DNA of 64,000 nucleotides from Spodoptera frugiperda (Eukaryota; Arthropoda; Insecta; Lepidoptera; Noctuidae), in the NCBI RefSeq assembly GCF_023101765.2, contig NC_064236.1, forward strand, positions 20,176,993-20,240,992, read 5' to 3'. The notes below the pieces were generated by a model. That model had not been told where the DNA came from. It did not search any database and was given only the letters and a program-made list of their open reading frames with translations. Positions 34,776-46,153 of the stretch are shown here, piece by piece. Position numbers and translations under genes: made by a program. Positions within the stretch are counted from its first letter, which is position 1; the number at the start of each line of letters is the position of its first letter.

Positions 34776-35439
34776 AAATAAATAATAAACCTCATGTTAC
34801 CTATTTCGATTGTTTTATTTTGTTATCTGACTCAAGTTAAATTTGAAGCTTAAATATCGATATTCTTATTACTACCTTGTAGTACTTCATCGATGTTTTG
34901 GCAAAGAATTCAAATTATTCCCTATCATGTTATACCTTATCAGAAAGCTGAAGAATTGTAGATATTTTAACGCACATTTGCAGAACAGTTGTCATAGACT
35001 TTTTTTTAAATATCTTACAAAGAAAAACAACTTATCACAAATTTATTTACTTTTTTTAACATTCGATCGTCTGCTACGACTCAGTTGGTACAGTTATTTA
35101 CAGTTTTAGTTTTCTAAATAATAAAGCAACTAATCTACTACACAAAAAAGCAAAAACAAAACAAAATTTAGCCACCAAATACAAAACAAGGGAGAAATAG
35201 CCAAAAATATGGGAAATTTTATCAAAAAAGTTAAAATGCCGATAATTTGAAAACGGTTAAGTTTGGGATATGGGGTCCCATGGTCAAATCAGTCAGGAAT
35301 GATGTAAACTATCACGTCTTAAAGGATTTAGGTCGACTTACCCTTTAACCCTGTATAATAATGTAATGTACACAACTACACATGTGTGTAATGTGGATAA
35401 TAATATGTATGCACCTCTCATAAGTGTTTCTTATATCCA

Positions 35440-35512
35440 TTCATCATCATCATCATCATCATCATCAGCAGCCTGTAAGTGACCACGGCTGACCAAATGC
35501 CTCTTCTTCAAT
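35440..35512. repeat. (CAT)n microsatellite leading a dispersed repeat
   Basis: (TCA)n spans about 35440-35467. It is followed by CAGCCTGTAAGTGACCACGGCTG...GCCTCTTCTTC, a decayed form of a common lepidopteran repeat. A related piece (TGTCCCACTGCTGGGCAAAAGCCTC) lies near 2010. Confidence 0.65.
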
Positions 35513-36580
35513 TATTCATACACCGTTTTGTAATTACATTTATGCTCACTTTATTTATTTTATAATTTATCGTAACGTGACCTCCAAAGCTGGTCTGCAC
35601 CATGACCGAAAGAAGGACATGAACACTAAACTGTACCTCACCGCGTGTACGTATTGTATTCATTAATTACTTAACTCTATCTTATCTCCCACGCGCCAAC
35701 ACACCACAATGTTACCGATTGAAGTGCTTGCTTGGCAAGTTGCTGTCCTGCGGCGGTCAGCCTCCTGTCATGCGCCAAATCTAGTGTACCAACAACCAGA
35801 GTAGTTCCCAACTACCTGGAACGGAACTAACATACTTACACAAACAATGAACACATTCCAAAGCCCGGCTGATATCAAAGACAAACCAAAGTATTGTTAC
35901 TCTTCCTCGAGTAACGAGAGTCGTCCGATACAATCTGACACTGTATATCATGTATATCGTGTGTGGCATCATTCACCTACATGGGCATGGGAACATGCCT
36001 TAAATTCCTATTACTCATGCGATGCATACTTTATAATTACAAAATTTTACATAATTTGACAAAAAAAAAGGTTGATCTAGAAAATATGTTTTTAAAAATA
36101 ACGATGAAAATTACGTACGTAGATATAGCAGCGCGACAGTCGCCGCGTCGTGTGTCGCGGAGTGTGCCAGTTTACAATACCTATCTCATCTGAACATTAT
36201 GCTCGTATACTCTTGTTAGGCTTTATTAATTGATGTGAAAGTAAACTTTTATTTTCAAACTTATGTATAAACATGACACACCTACTTTTCTAGGCTCGAG
36301 AGTAGGAACAGTCCGACCGAAGTAGAAAATCGAAATAATATAGAAAATTCCAAAAAGCTAGTCGTCCTTTGTCCCAAGTAACTTTCGACGCGTTCTGCTA
36401 TTTATGGAGACTTTTGACGTTTTATTCCTAATAGTGACCGCAAGGTCTGCACCACACTACTAGTCAAATTCAATATGTACTTTTATCGAAATGTCAAAAA
36501 CGTTACTTTTCTATGAATTTTGTAGGAGATCGCGACTTATGACGTCATAATTTTTTTTGCGTCAAATAGCATACTTACTT
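35513..36580. other. No gene seen
   Basis: Two short plus-strand frames at 35847-36193 have no family features. The stretch 36290-36560 looks like a dispersed repeat (ACTTTTATCGAAATGTC), but no boundaries are visible. Confidence 0.4.
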
Positions 36581-36588
36581 CTCTAAAA

Positions 36589-38232
36589 GAGGTATTCCTC
36601 GAAGCGCAACTGTTTTGAAGCGCACCTCTCCAAGCGCACCTATTTTATTCCTCGAAGCGCACCCGTTAGTTGCGCTTCAAGGAACTATTAAAGATATTAA
36701 TTTTTATTTCCTCGAAGCGCACCTATGTTTTATTTTCGACTAGAGAGGGGATGCTAACTGAAACTATCGATAATAAGATATCGATAATCTGATATACGTA
36801 GCGCTATCTATGAGCAAATAAGGTTAAACCTTTAAAAATAGTTTACTTGTCGATGTACGTGACATCGCAAAATGAAATGTATCCGCTTGAAACAGCCAAT
36901 CATACGAAACTTTTATTAGTTATTGTATACAATATTCAAGAACTCTTGTACTCGTACGACCATAGGATTGTACATTTTTTTACCCGACTAGCGCCAGAAG
37001 TTTCGAGGGTTATGTTTTTCGAGAGTATGTATGTATGTTTTATGTATGTATGTATCAATTGTTTAAGGCACGCTCTGCAGCCTTGACGCCTTGATGGATG
37101 CCGGTGGCTGATAAGAGGTCTTCGTTATGTTTTGTTATTTACTGTGAGAGTCATTTACTTGGACTATATCAAAATAATAAAAACAACTAAAATGGTGGAT
37201 TTTTGGCGCCAAATTCACATATTACGCACTCTCTAGCCTGTAACGACTCGATGGATTTCAGCTTATAGGAGTCGTTTGATTTTATTTTTATATGTGAAGT
37301 GACACTAGTATACTTCAAAGTTTAAAAAAATATACAAAGTAGCGGATTTTTGGCGCCAAATTCGAAAATTGATTTACTTTAGTAGCCTGAACGTATTACT
37401 ACATGGATTTCAAAAACTTGATAGAAGTACGTTTGATTTGTATTACAGTGAGAGTGACACTAGATATTCAAAATATAAAAATAATAAAACTAAAAGACCT
37501 TGAAAATAAAAAAGGTAATTTAAACCCCGGAGGAATTCTAGAAAGTAGCAGTATGTGCCCAGATGCACTAAGTTTTCAGATACGAGAATGGGTCCCGACT
37601 GCTTCAGTTTTACAATGACTTTCTTGTTTTAGGAGTTTTTTCATTTTTATATTATAAAGAAACGCAGTCGGGTTTTTTAAAAATTTTTTCATTTGATCCT
37701 AATAGAGTGGACAAAGACCTCGAGACCGAAAGTAATTAGTATAATACGTATAATTATTAGTCATCTCAACTTGAACATACTGTTGGACTGAGGGTCCCAA
37801 ACAAACGTTGAGGTCCAAGACTTTTATTCCGTTTATTATACAGTCCAGTTTCAATATTTTTAAATTGAATATTGTATAAAATAACTAATAAAAGTCGTTG
37901 ATTGGCGGTTTCAAGCGGAACATTTCATTTTGCGATGTCATACATCGACAAGAAACTATTTTTAAAGGTTTAACCTTATTTGCTCATAGATAGCGCTACG
38001 TATATCAGATTATCGATATCTTATTATCGATAGTTTCAGTTAACGGCACCCCGTCTCTAGTCAAAAATAAAAGGGCGGAGGTGCGCGGTTCGCATCTCTT
38101 GAAATAAAAATTAATATTTTCGTAATAGTTCCTTGAAGGCGTAAAACTATACGTCATGCGCTTCGAGGACCATCAAAATAGGTGCGCTTGGAGAGGTGCG
38201 CTTCAAAACAGTTGCGCTTCGAGGAATACCTC
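36589..38232. mobile_element. Palindromic DNA transposon, 8-bp target duplication
   Basis: It begins GAGGTATTCCTCGAAGCG and ends CGCTTCGAGGAATACCTC. CTCTAAAA flanks it on both sides (36581-36588 and 38233-38240). The inverted arms are about 365 bp (36589-36952 and 37863-38232) with moderate divergence. Each arm carries several copies of a CCTCGAAGCGCAC motif close to the tip and an ATCGATA-rich inner part. An 8-bp duplication with subterminal repeats fits hAT or P-type elements. No transposase is present, so it depends on another copy. Confidence 0.85.
37110..37500. repeat. Internal tandem repeat of about 165 bp
   Basis: GGATTTTTGGCGCCAAATTC occurs at about 37197 and 37345. GTGACACTAG and ATGGATTTCA recur in register, giving two to three diverged copies in the centre of the palindromic element. 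Confidence 0.65.
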
Positions 38233-38529
38233 CTCTAAAATTAGCTAGAAAAACTAAAAAAATAAGTATATCGTCAAATAATGAATGAAAGTACGATTAT
38301 TATATTGAAATGTAAAAATCATTTATTTTTGACCTAGTAAACTACCCTATTAGTTGTAGCTTAATTTGTATTGTTTCAATAGTGTATTTTGTCTTGGCTG
38401 TTGCATCTTACGAGCTTAGCAAAGTAGGCTAAGTAAGTAGGTATTTATATCACATTTATATCAATTGATTTAAGTTCGATGTATGGACACTCTTGACACT
38501 GCATACGGGTGCCGGTGGTGAAGCGTCTA

Positions 38530-39025
38530 TTTCTTCAAATGTTTTGTTATTTGTCTGAAAAATGTGTTTAGGTACCATTACATATTGACTAGATGTCGTA
38601 TGCATAGACAACCATCACGGATAGGCAAGACAACTACAATTTTGTTGCAAGGCGCGCGTCACATCGACGCTCTCGCGGATGTGTATCTCGATGACGGTTC
38701 ACCGTTTAAAAAAAACGTTCACTACAAAAGTTGTAGAGAATTTTGTATGCTACAATATTGCTATTGAATACAACTACCAAAAACCCATAGGAAATGAGAT
38801 ATTTCGAAAAAATGTATACAGAACGATTTTTGGGCCCTTTGAACCGAATTTTAAGGGTTGCTTACACCCTATCATATGTACGTATTGACTACAAGTTTTA
38901 GGGGGTCAATATACAATATACAAAATTACAGCTGGGTATCTCGAATGTACAGGACGATGCTTACCTAATTTCACCTTAGAAGAGTGGACTAATTAGTCTT
39001 GTATGTACGGTACCTTACTCCTCGA
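38530..39025. repeat. Duplicated segment, copy 1
   Basis: Shared with 39322-39842 over about 480 bp: CGGTTCACCGTTTAAAAAAAA, GCTACAATATTGCTATTGAA, TTAAGGGTTGCTTACACCCT and GGACTAATTAGTCTTGT are in the same order. The copies differ by indels and about a tenth of sites. It looks like a non-coding dispersed repeat. Confidence 0.75.
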
Positions 39026-39321
39026 AATGACAGGCGTAGCACCTTGATACAATATGACTGTCGAATGGCTTCAGCCCGAGAGGAAGTGTCAGTCAAGAGT
39101 AGCCCTAGCTGGCCCTAAATGCCCTAGCTGGGCAATAAACGAGACTATGACCCCTGTTTGTTTTATTCTTAAAAACTAATTATGATATCTCGTTCAAACC
39201 AATTTTCATTGAAAGTTTCCATTAAAATCTACAGAATATATTTTTTTTAGTTTTTTTATTCACTTATTTTAAAAGTTAGACGGCAGGACACATTCTATAG
39301 ACCTCATTTTTCCACTTTGGA

Positions 39322-39842
39322 AGCGTCTATTTTTCAAACGATTGATTTTGACGAAAAATGGGTTTAGGAACCATGACATATTTTTTAAGTCAGTCAACTC
39401 AGTCCATTTTGAAAGTAAAACAAGCCAAGTCACGTGTTTAGGTTATTGACGCAAATCAAACAATGGTTTAAAGTTGAGGACGATGCAGTGCCCGCGCCCT
39501 CTCCGCCCTCTATCTCGAAAACGGTTCACCGTTTAAAAAAAAAGTTTATACAAAAGTATCCTAGAGAATCCTTTCCCGGGTATGCTACAATATTGCTATT
39601 GAATACAACTACCAAAAACCCATAGGAAATGAGATATTTCGAAAAAACCGATTTTTGGGCCCTTTGACCCAGAATTTTAAGGGTTGCTTACACCCTACCA
39701 TATGTAGGTTTTGAGACAAGTTTTAGGGGGTCAATATACAAGTATATACAAAATTACAGCTGGGTATCTCGCATTCCGGGATTCTTACCTAATTTAACCT
39801 TATTTGACTGGACTAATTAGTCTTGTTTGTACTGTACCTTAC
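39322..39842. repeat. Duplicated segment, copy 2
   Basis: Direct-repeat partner of 38530-39025. It carries an extra 85-bp block (39389-39475) that recurs at 40349-40434 (TTATTGACGCAAATCAAACA). Confidence 0.75.
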
Positions 39843-39976
39843 ATCACCCGGTGCATAGACACAGCCTCGGCGTTCGTCCTCATTTCATCATTAAAATACT
39901 ATTGTCGCACATGACAACGTCACTTGTCACATCAAGCTATGCAATATTATTTCATTTTAACGGCCACTCTGTGCAG

Positions 39977-40148
39977 CGTCGTACGAGTCATATATTAAGC
40001 TGGGAGAACCTGTGACTAGTGAGGAAGTAGCGAGCAAGAATAGAGACATCGCATGTAAGAGGTGCAGCCAGCAGGTGCAGCGGCTGCGAGCAGTGCCGCG
40101 GATGGTGCGCGCCGGCCGGAGCGGGGCTGCCGGTGGCCCGCGGACCCG
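39977..40148 (+). CDS. Candidate host exon
   Basis: CTCTGTGCAG precedes and GTGAGCC follows a 172-bp open stretch reading YESYIKLGEPVTSEEVASKN and then CKRCSQQVQRLRAVPRM. It is GC-rich at its 3' end, unlike the flanks. No neighbouring exon was found and the family is unknown. A chance open frame between two splice-like sites cannot be excluded. Confidence 0.3.
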
Positions 40149-41269
40149 GTGAGCCACTGTATACACGCCCAGCAACTATGTTCACCACTGGCGTGGGGGA
40201 CACAGTAACAACAATATATGTCCTGACTGAGTGACTCATTCATCTTCGCCGAGCGCAAACTATCAATGCTATAAACATGATGAACTAACAAGGGATTTTA
40301 AAAAAGTGTCTAAAGGAGTAAAATGGGAGATGGTAGTTAGATTGGAAGTCAGTCAACTCAGTCATTTTGAAAGTAAAATAAGCCAAGTTTTGTGTTTCGG
40401 TTATTGACGCAAATCAAACAATGGTTTAAAGTTAGTACGAAGGGTGCGCCGGGTGTACACGCAACCTACTAGTTGAAGGCACACTACATACTTGCACATT
40501 TCTACTTACACCAGCCGGTTCAGGACGAGGCCATTTCGGATAGTCACGGGTAATAACCGGAGTTGAAAAATAGGGCCTCCCCCAGGAGTCAGGTCCGTGG
40601 GTCGCCACTGGCTAACTGCTCGCCACTAGCCGCCTTGCGGACATAGTATTTGTAGACAGGCAGGCAGTTGCAACTACTGATAACGACCGCATTCTGTTAA
40701 ATTTCACTAGTTCATTTGCAATTGAATAAATATTTCTCAAGTCGATTTTTAAATTGGTTCACATTTAGACGCCTCGCCGATTGTCTTTTGGGTGTGATGA
40801 TGGAAAGGACTAGGGGGAATCAAGTTGTGCAATTCCTCCGCACACTCTCGGAAATGTATAATTCGGTAAAAAACGGAAAGGCTTGCAACCTTGCGCCTGT
40901 GTTCGAGGCTTTGAAGCCGGGCCTCCACAAGCGCATCATCATTGATGAGTTTCTTGACACGCCTTTCCATGTGTTTTAGCGCATCGAGCTGGCATTTAGC
41001 CGAGCCGTCCCAAAAGTGAGAACAGTACTCCATACATGACCGAACCTGCGCTTGGTACAGTCTGAACATTTATGAGGCCTACCCAAATGTTCTTTTGGTT
41101 GGTATTATTCGTCGGATCATTCAGCAACAGCCGTTAGCTGAGCTGATTTTTAACTGACACATGCGTACTGCCATCTGAACAGGTCCGCTCATACTGTTGT
41201 GGTTCTTTCCTCTAAAGACCACTACAGAATCAATTTGCACGGTTCTCTCGCGTTATCCTTTATTTGATT

Positions 41270-41365
41270 GTCTGGACTCTAAAAGAGACTATGACCTCTG
41301 AGTTTGTTTCGGCATTTCTTCTCAGAGTAGTCCGATAGGAAATGCCGGGGCCTCATCTAGTTATT
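41270..41365 (-). repeat. Fragment related to the gypsy-like LTR core
   Basis: GACCTCTGAGTTTGTTTCGG and CATTTCTTCTCAGAGTAGTC followed by GATAGGAAATGCCGG match, in inverse, the core of the LTRs at 21500-21565 and 30187-30252 with few changes. The rest of the LTR does not match clearly here. Confidence 0.7.
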
Positions 41366-42771
41366 TCGAAGATTGACGTGTAAAAGTGTTATTTTGTAAC
41401 CAATTTGCAGAAATAAATATCATTTATGCTGCTGCATCCTCTCTAGAGCCTGTATGTTCTTGATAAAGTACGGATTCCACACCTGAAAAGCATACTCTAA
41501 GATTGGTCTATTAAAAGTTTTGTAGATTTTAATCATCACTTCCGTTGTCGTACATATTACGAAATGCTTTCCTGCTAAGGTAGATAAGGCCTCTAGCTTT
41601 CTTGCAGACTGTACTCATATACTGTTCCCATTGTTGGTAATCGTCTGGTCTTCTGTAATCTTTACCCTCAAGTCGGTTTGTTCCTTTACATTTTTCAAGT
41701 TGGTTCCATTTAGCGTATAAGTAAGTCGGGGATTGCGTGTTGTCTATATGTAAAACCGTGCACTTTGAAGAATTCAATTTTATAAGCCATTTCTTAGACT
41801 ACCGAGTACTTTATTGAGGTCGTCCTGCAGGCGGTCATGGTCGATGAACGGTGTTAAATATACTGACATTACACTGTAGGCAGCGGGAAGGTCGAATGTA
41901 TAAACTATGTACAGCACTGGGCCCAGGACGGAGCCGACACCGCTATGAGTTTCCCGGTGGTCTGACATGACATCGCCCACTCCTACTTGAAAGGTTGTTT
42001 GCCCCAGGAAAGCCTCAATCCAACCCAGCAGTTTTCCACGTATTTCTATAAATGCAAATTTTTGTAGAAGCCTACTTATAGGGACTTTGTCGAAGGCTTT
42101 TTCAAAGTCTAGATAAATGACATCAACATTTTTATTAAAATGCCCCGTCCAAACCGACAAACATGACAATGGGTGAGATACCATGGAACGATGCGGGTAA
42201 GAGCCATGTTAGTGTTCAGGAAGGATATGTTTGGTTGCCAAGAAATGTCTAATATGTTTGACTATAATGTTTTCCATTACTTTACATACTACACTGGTTA
42301 AGCTTATGGGCCTGTAATTAGATGGTTCTAATTTACTTCCTTTCTTGAAGATTGGGGGTCACCCGTCCTTTTTTTCCGTAACTTTGGTAGTACTCCAGTT
42401 TCATATTATGATGTCTGCATTATTGTTGACAGATAATCTCCTGGGCCACAGTTGTTTAGTATTGAGACGGGTGTGTCATCTGGCGCTGGCGAGGAATCGG
42501 TTTTCATTTCATTTATAACTTGCTTGATTTCGTTAGATGAGAACTGTATATCTTCGATAGAATCTGTTCCACGTCGTTATGGATCTAAAATTAGTAACTG
42601 ATCCTGCGGTACGAGGCAAACTTCTTCGGTTCCTTGCGTAAAATGTTTTCTTCGTACGTTACGCGCCTTCCGGGTTTGGTTTATCAATTTGTTATTTATT
42701 TTTCTATAGAGCTTGTAGTGATTTTCATGTCCAGTAAGTATGTATCTACTCCATAGCTCAATTTTGTTATC

Positions 42772-42954
42772 AATACTATGAGTAGCTCTTGTTCGAGGTA
42801 CATATAAATCAATAGCTTCATACGTGTTTTGAGAAGTACTTCAAATTATGCTCTTGTGCAGTTTAATTTCTCATAAGTGCAGGTAATGTGTTTATTAATT
42901 TTGCCATAGTTTACTTTATTGAAGACAAGCCTGGGCTGGTTGTTTGTTTGTGTA
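42772..42954. repeat. 183-bp direct repeat, left copy
   Basis: Identical by eye to 44124-44306. It belongs to LINE A sequence and flanks the inserted LINE B. Confidence 0.9.
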
Positions 42955-44123
42955 TTTATTTTTTTTTATTTATTTATTATAAAAATCTTCCTACACTCTC
43001 ATTACAGGATTTTCCCAATGCGACAGTGAGGCTTAACCTAGTGTACATAATAAACTTAAGAAAATAAATAAATTATACAAAAAATAAGGAGAAAAAAAAA
43101 GAAACAAAACTCAATCATAATGAAGAAACCCTTACCTAACCTATGTATTACAAAACTACTAAATAACCTTACATAATAACATAATTATACAATAACAGTA
43201 ACAAAACAACTAACCTAAAATAACAAAAAATAAATATAAAATAAGTACATAAGGAACTATTCACCATCGTAACTTAAAATAAACAATAATACCTTTGTGA
43301 ATTCACTCGAAACTTATTGATGGTACGGATTGCGCGAGTCAGTGGTGCTTTAGCGAGAAGATTGGTTCGCCGTTACTGCCAAATTGGCGGGCGCCGCCGT
43401 CTCCACACGTAGCGGTCTGGTACAGAAAGACTCAGGTGACGCAGAACTCCCGGGTTATGTTCCCTCGGAGCAACCTCACCAAGTAGGCAACTAAGGCAAA
43501 TTTCCGCCGTACACCGAGCTGATTGCCCCACCATGCCGAGCACAAACAAAGTGGGATACATCAGCGGGTAATACGGATATACCCCATACAGCTTCCAGTA
43601 CAAATGTCTGGTGAACTTATTCTGTACGCGTTCCAACATTAACGTGTACTTTGTCTCGTGCGGATCCCATATGACAGCACTATGTTCCAGATGACTCCTG
43701 ACTAATGCGTCATACAGGACCCAACTGTTGCAATGTTGGTGAAGTTCCTCGTCTGCCTCAAAACAAAACCTAGGTTCCTAAATGTGCAGATCTTCGTAAT
43801 ATGGTCGCGAAACGACATCTCCCGAGACACAATAACCCCCAAATCACCTCCGTGACACGTTGCATAGGCACCGCGTCCAGCACGTATTCATGCATGAGGG
43901 GCACTCGAGCACGGGTTATACTCATCACCGAGCACTTTGCTATGAAGTACAGCCTGTTCTCCTTACTCATTCAGTACTCGGTCTATGTCCTCCTAAGTCG
44001 GATTTACCTTGTACTTCCATCAGCAACTTCAAGTCTACAGTCATGTCATAGTCATTTATCATTATTATAAATTCAAGGGGACCCAATTACTGCCTTGACT
44101 CACTCCTATCGGGTGTAATATGG
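42955..44123 (-). mobile_element. LINE B (Jockey-like), 5'-truncated insertion
   Basis: At the left edge there is a T/AT-rich run (TTTATTTTTTTTTATTTATT), the 3' tail of a minus-strand LINE. Further in, the minus strand reads LERVQNKFTRHLYWKLYGVYP and YPLMYPTLFVLGMVG (43373-43639), the region after reverse transcriptase. Upstream parts, including 43770-43970, are degraded. It is about 1.17 kb, so most of the element is missing at the 5' side, as usual for LINEs. The 183-bp repeats on both sides would be its target-site duplication. Confidence 0.7.
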
Positions 44124-44306
44124 AATACTATGAGTAGCTCTTGTTCGAGGTACATATAAATCAATAGCTTCATACGTGTTTTGAGAAGTACTTCAAATTA
44201 TGCTCTTGTGCAGTTTAATTTCTCATAAGTGCAGGTAATGTGTTTATTAATTTTGCCATAGTTTACTTTATTGAAGACAAGCCTGGGCTGGTTGTTTGTT
44301 TGTGTA
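44124..44306. repeat. 183-bp direct repeat, right copy
   Basis: Partner of 42772-42954, same length and sequence. LINE A continues from its right side. Confidence 0.9.
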
Positions 44307-44450
44307 GTTTTGTGATTGGATTTGTATGGTTGCCAACAAACTTGTGTGATCACTGTTACCTATGGGGGCTATGTGTTCGTTCCCGGCTACAAGCGACTCA
44401 TCATTTGTTAGAACCAGATCTAAGAAGGATGGTTGATGTCCTTGTCTAAA

Positions 44451-45182
44451 TGTTGTGTGCTTGTGTGTACGTGGTAATTCCTACTACTACAACTAAAGTG
44501 CCGCATGTAACAGTGAACGTCATAGTGTCTATAGCCAGTGCAAGTGATATCAGATCTCCTGATAAGTGGATATGGATACGGTCGACGGTACAATAGTACG
44601 AATACAAATTTCACTAAGATCATAATAGATCCAGAACGAAGTGAACCAACAGTGAGTAAACAACCATTCAAATTACAAACACATAACTAATCACGTGTTG
44701 ATAGTTTTATACCATAACAAACAGGCAAAGTCGAAGTCAAAGCATTTATTTCAATAATCCTTAATTAGACAATTTTGAAACGTGAAATTGAATTTTTCGT
44801 CAGTCTGTCTGTCAGTGAAGCTAGGTGCTCGATCCAAAGTGTAGCTTCAAATGTAATAGAACAAGCAAGAAATTCCATCATACATTTTTTTTTTCTTATA
44901 ATCTTTGATACATTATTTGATCCTTTACCTGTTGTAATAAGTACATGTGAGAACAATGTAACGACAACACAGCGTCAAAATTAATGGGACTGCAAAACCA
45001 ATTGGCGAAGAAAACAAAAACTAAAGCATTAATACTACTACTTCAAACATACTGCCCACACACTTACAATTTGAAATAATGCTTCTGTACAAATAAAAAT
45101 CTTTGTTTAATTTCATCTCTCAAGTTGAAAAAGAATTGCTTGATGCTGCAGGATACCCAGACTACATTGGAATTAGATAATC
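44451..45182. other. No gene seen
   Basis: AT-rich sequence. The open frames near 44765-44984 lie on opposite strands of the same stretch and show no family features. Confidence 0.4.
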
Positions 45183-45334
45183 AACGAATTGTTGAAGTTT
45201 ACGTAACTAGTGATCGTGTTTGAGTATCGTCTCGTGAGTGAGAGTCCAGTGGAGCCGGACCAACATGCTGCCACGGCAACAATACATGCTGCCACGCATT
45301 CTTATCTTCAATAAAACCTGACAGTTTATAATAT
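45183..45334. repeat. 152-bp dispersed repeat, copy 1
   Basis: Almost identical to 58002-58153 (one difference noted: GTGTTTGAG versus GTGTTAGAG). It contains AATAAAA near its end and GTTGAAGTTTACG near its start, so it may be a piece of an LTR. The two copies are in the same orientation, 12.8 kb apart. Confidence 0.85.
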
Positions 45335-45898
45335 AGGAAAGTCTTTAGCAAGACAGCTGATGGAAACAGCGCATTAAATAACAGACACCAAACAGCCAGC
45401 AGTCAACCAAATACTTCCCCGGCAGTACCCGAGACCCCTCGCACCACTCAGCCGATCGTAATCAATGAGACGCAAATACTCCGACACGGAGACGCGGCAC
45501 CAACGGAATACGGTTGCGTGGTGTAGCCTATTCATGAACACCAGCAGCGAAAGGCTGGGGATAGCCTTCTGCGAAAAGAGAAACAACAAATGGCTGACTA
45601 TTTGACCGCGCCTGGCCTCCCTGATCAATGGCAGCACATCCAGAACAAGCATGCGACGCAAAGTCTATGATGCACTACCAGACATGAAACTGTTGGGTCG
45701 AAGCTGTCGGTTGTCGCGAACACGTTATGAAACAATCGCAATGTTTCCAGCGTCGACTCGATGACTTGTTTTGAACAAGTGTGTGTGGTGCTGTCAGGCA
45801 TCGGTGGGTGGGGAGAAGTAGTGTAATGTACAGGGGGGGGGCAAAAAGTCAGGGATCACACGAAGCAAGCTTTCTACATGTCCATAATATACTGACTT
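45335..45898. other. No gene established
   Basis: A minus-strand open frame at 45374-45661 (95 residues) shows no recognisable domain. A G9 run lies near 45832. Confidence 0.35.
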
Positions 45899-46153
45899 AG
45901 ATTTTTTAATATATTTTACTTGGAACCTTGCCGATCATCTGGTGCCATTTGGACGTCGACCTACGCGACACCCTGCGTTTTCTAGACGTCTCAGAAATAT
46001 ATGTTTCTGTATAGCTAGATGTGTGGCCACTCAAACATTTGTATTGAAAATATGTGATAATATAATACACAGGGTGTCCCTGAAGTCGACGTCCAAATGG
46101 CACCGGGTGGTCGGCAAGGTTCCAACAGTTATCAGAAAAATATAAAAAAATCT
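45899..46153. mobile_element. MITE with long inverted repeats
   Basis: TTGGAACCTTGCCGATCATC...GTCGAC at the left is mirrored by GTCGAC...GGTCGGCAAGGTTCCAA at the right, with CACCCTG and CAGGGTGTCC inside. The outermost AGATTTTTTAATAT and ATATAAAAAAATCT also pair. No coding content. Confidence 0.7.

Larger units (their letters stand above)
33621..35355. mobile_element. Mariner-like element with about 537-bp inverted arms
   Basis: The arms 33621-34157 and 34820-35355 are inverted copies with few differences. They start TACAGGGTTAAAGG and end CCTTTAACCCTGTA, flanked by TA (33619-33620 and 35356-35357). The centre holds a decayed transposase end and a SINE insertion. Arms this long are unusual for the mariner group and make a large foldback. 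Identical short ORFs in each arm arise from the duplication and are not separate genes. Confidence 0.85.
40749..44450 (-). pseudogene. LINE A (CR1/Jockey-type), degraded and interrupted
   Basis: From the right: end of the endonuclease with SDHTSLL (44310-44420), then a linker. Reverse transcriptase follows at about 42700-41780 (LITGPISLTS and MENIIVKHI in other frames, then VDVIYLDFEKAFDKVP, GSVLGPVLYIVYT). Then comes the thumb (41529-41777), and last the C-terminal part at 40749-41069 (LYQAQVRSCMEYCSHFWDG, LQSLEHRRKVASLSVFYR). Many frame breaks exist. LINE B is inserted at 42955-44123, and 41070-41528 holds unrelated sequence that includes a piece of the gypsy-like LTR core. The intact element would copy itself by target-primed reverse transcription. 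Confidence 0.7.

Noticed and set aside
33867..35109. Two nearly identical 88-residue ORFs (33867-34133 and 34843-35109) as a gene pair
   Set aside because: They are the two inverted arms of one transposon, AT-rich and without coding features.
43770..44070. Separate ORFs on both strands between the 183-bp repeats
   Set aside because: They are degraded LINE B sequence and its antisense shadow.
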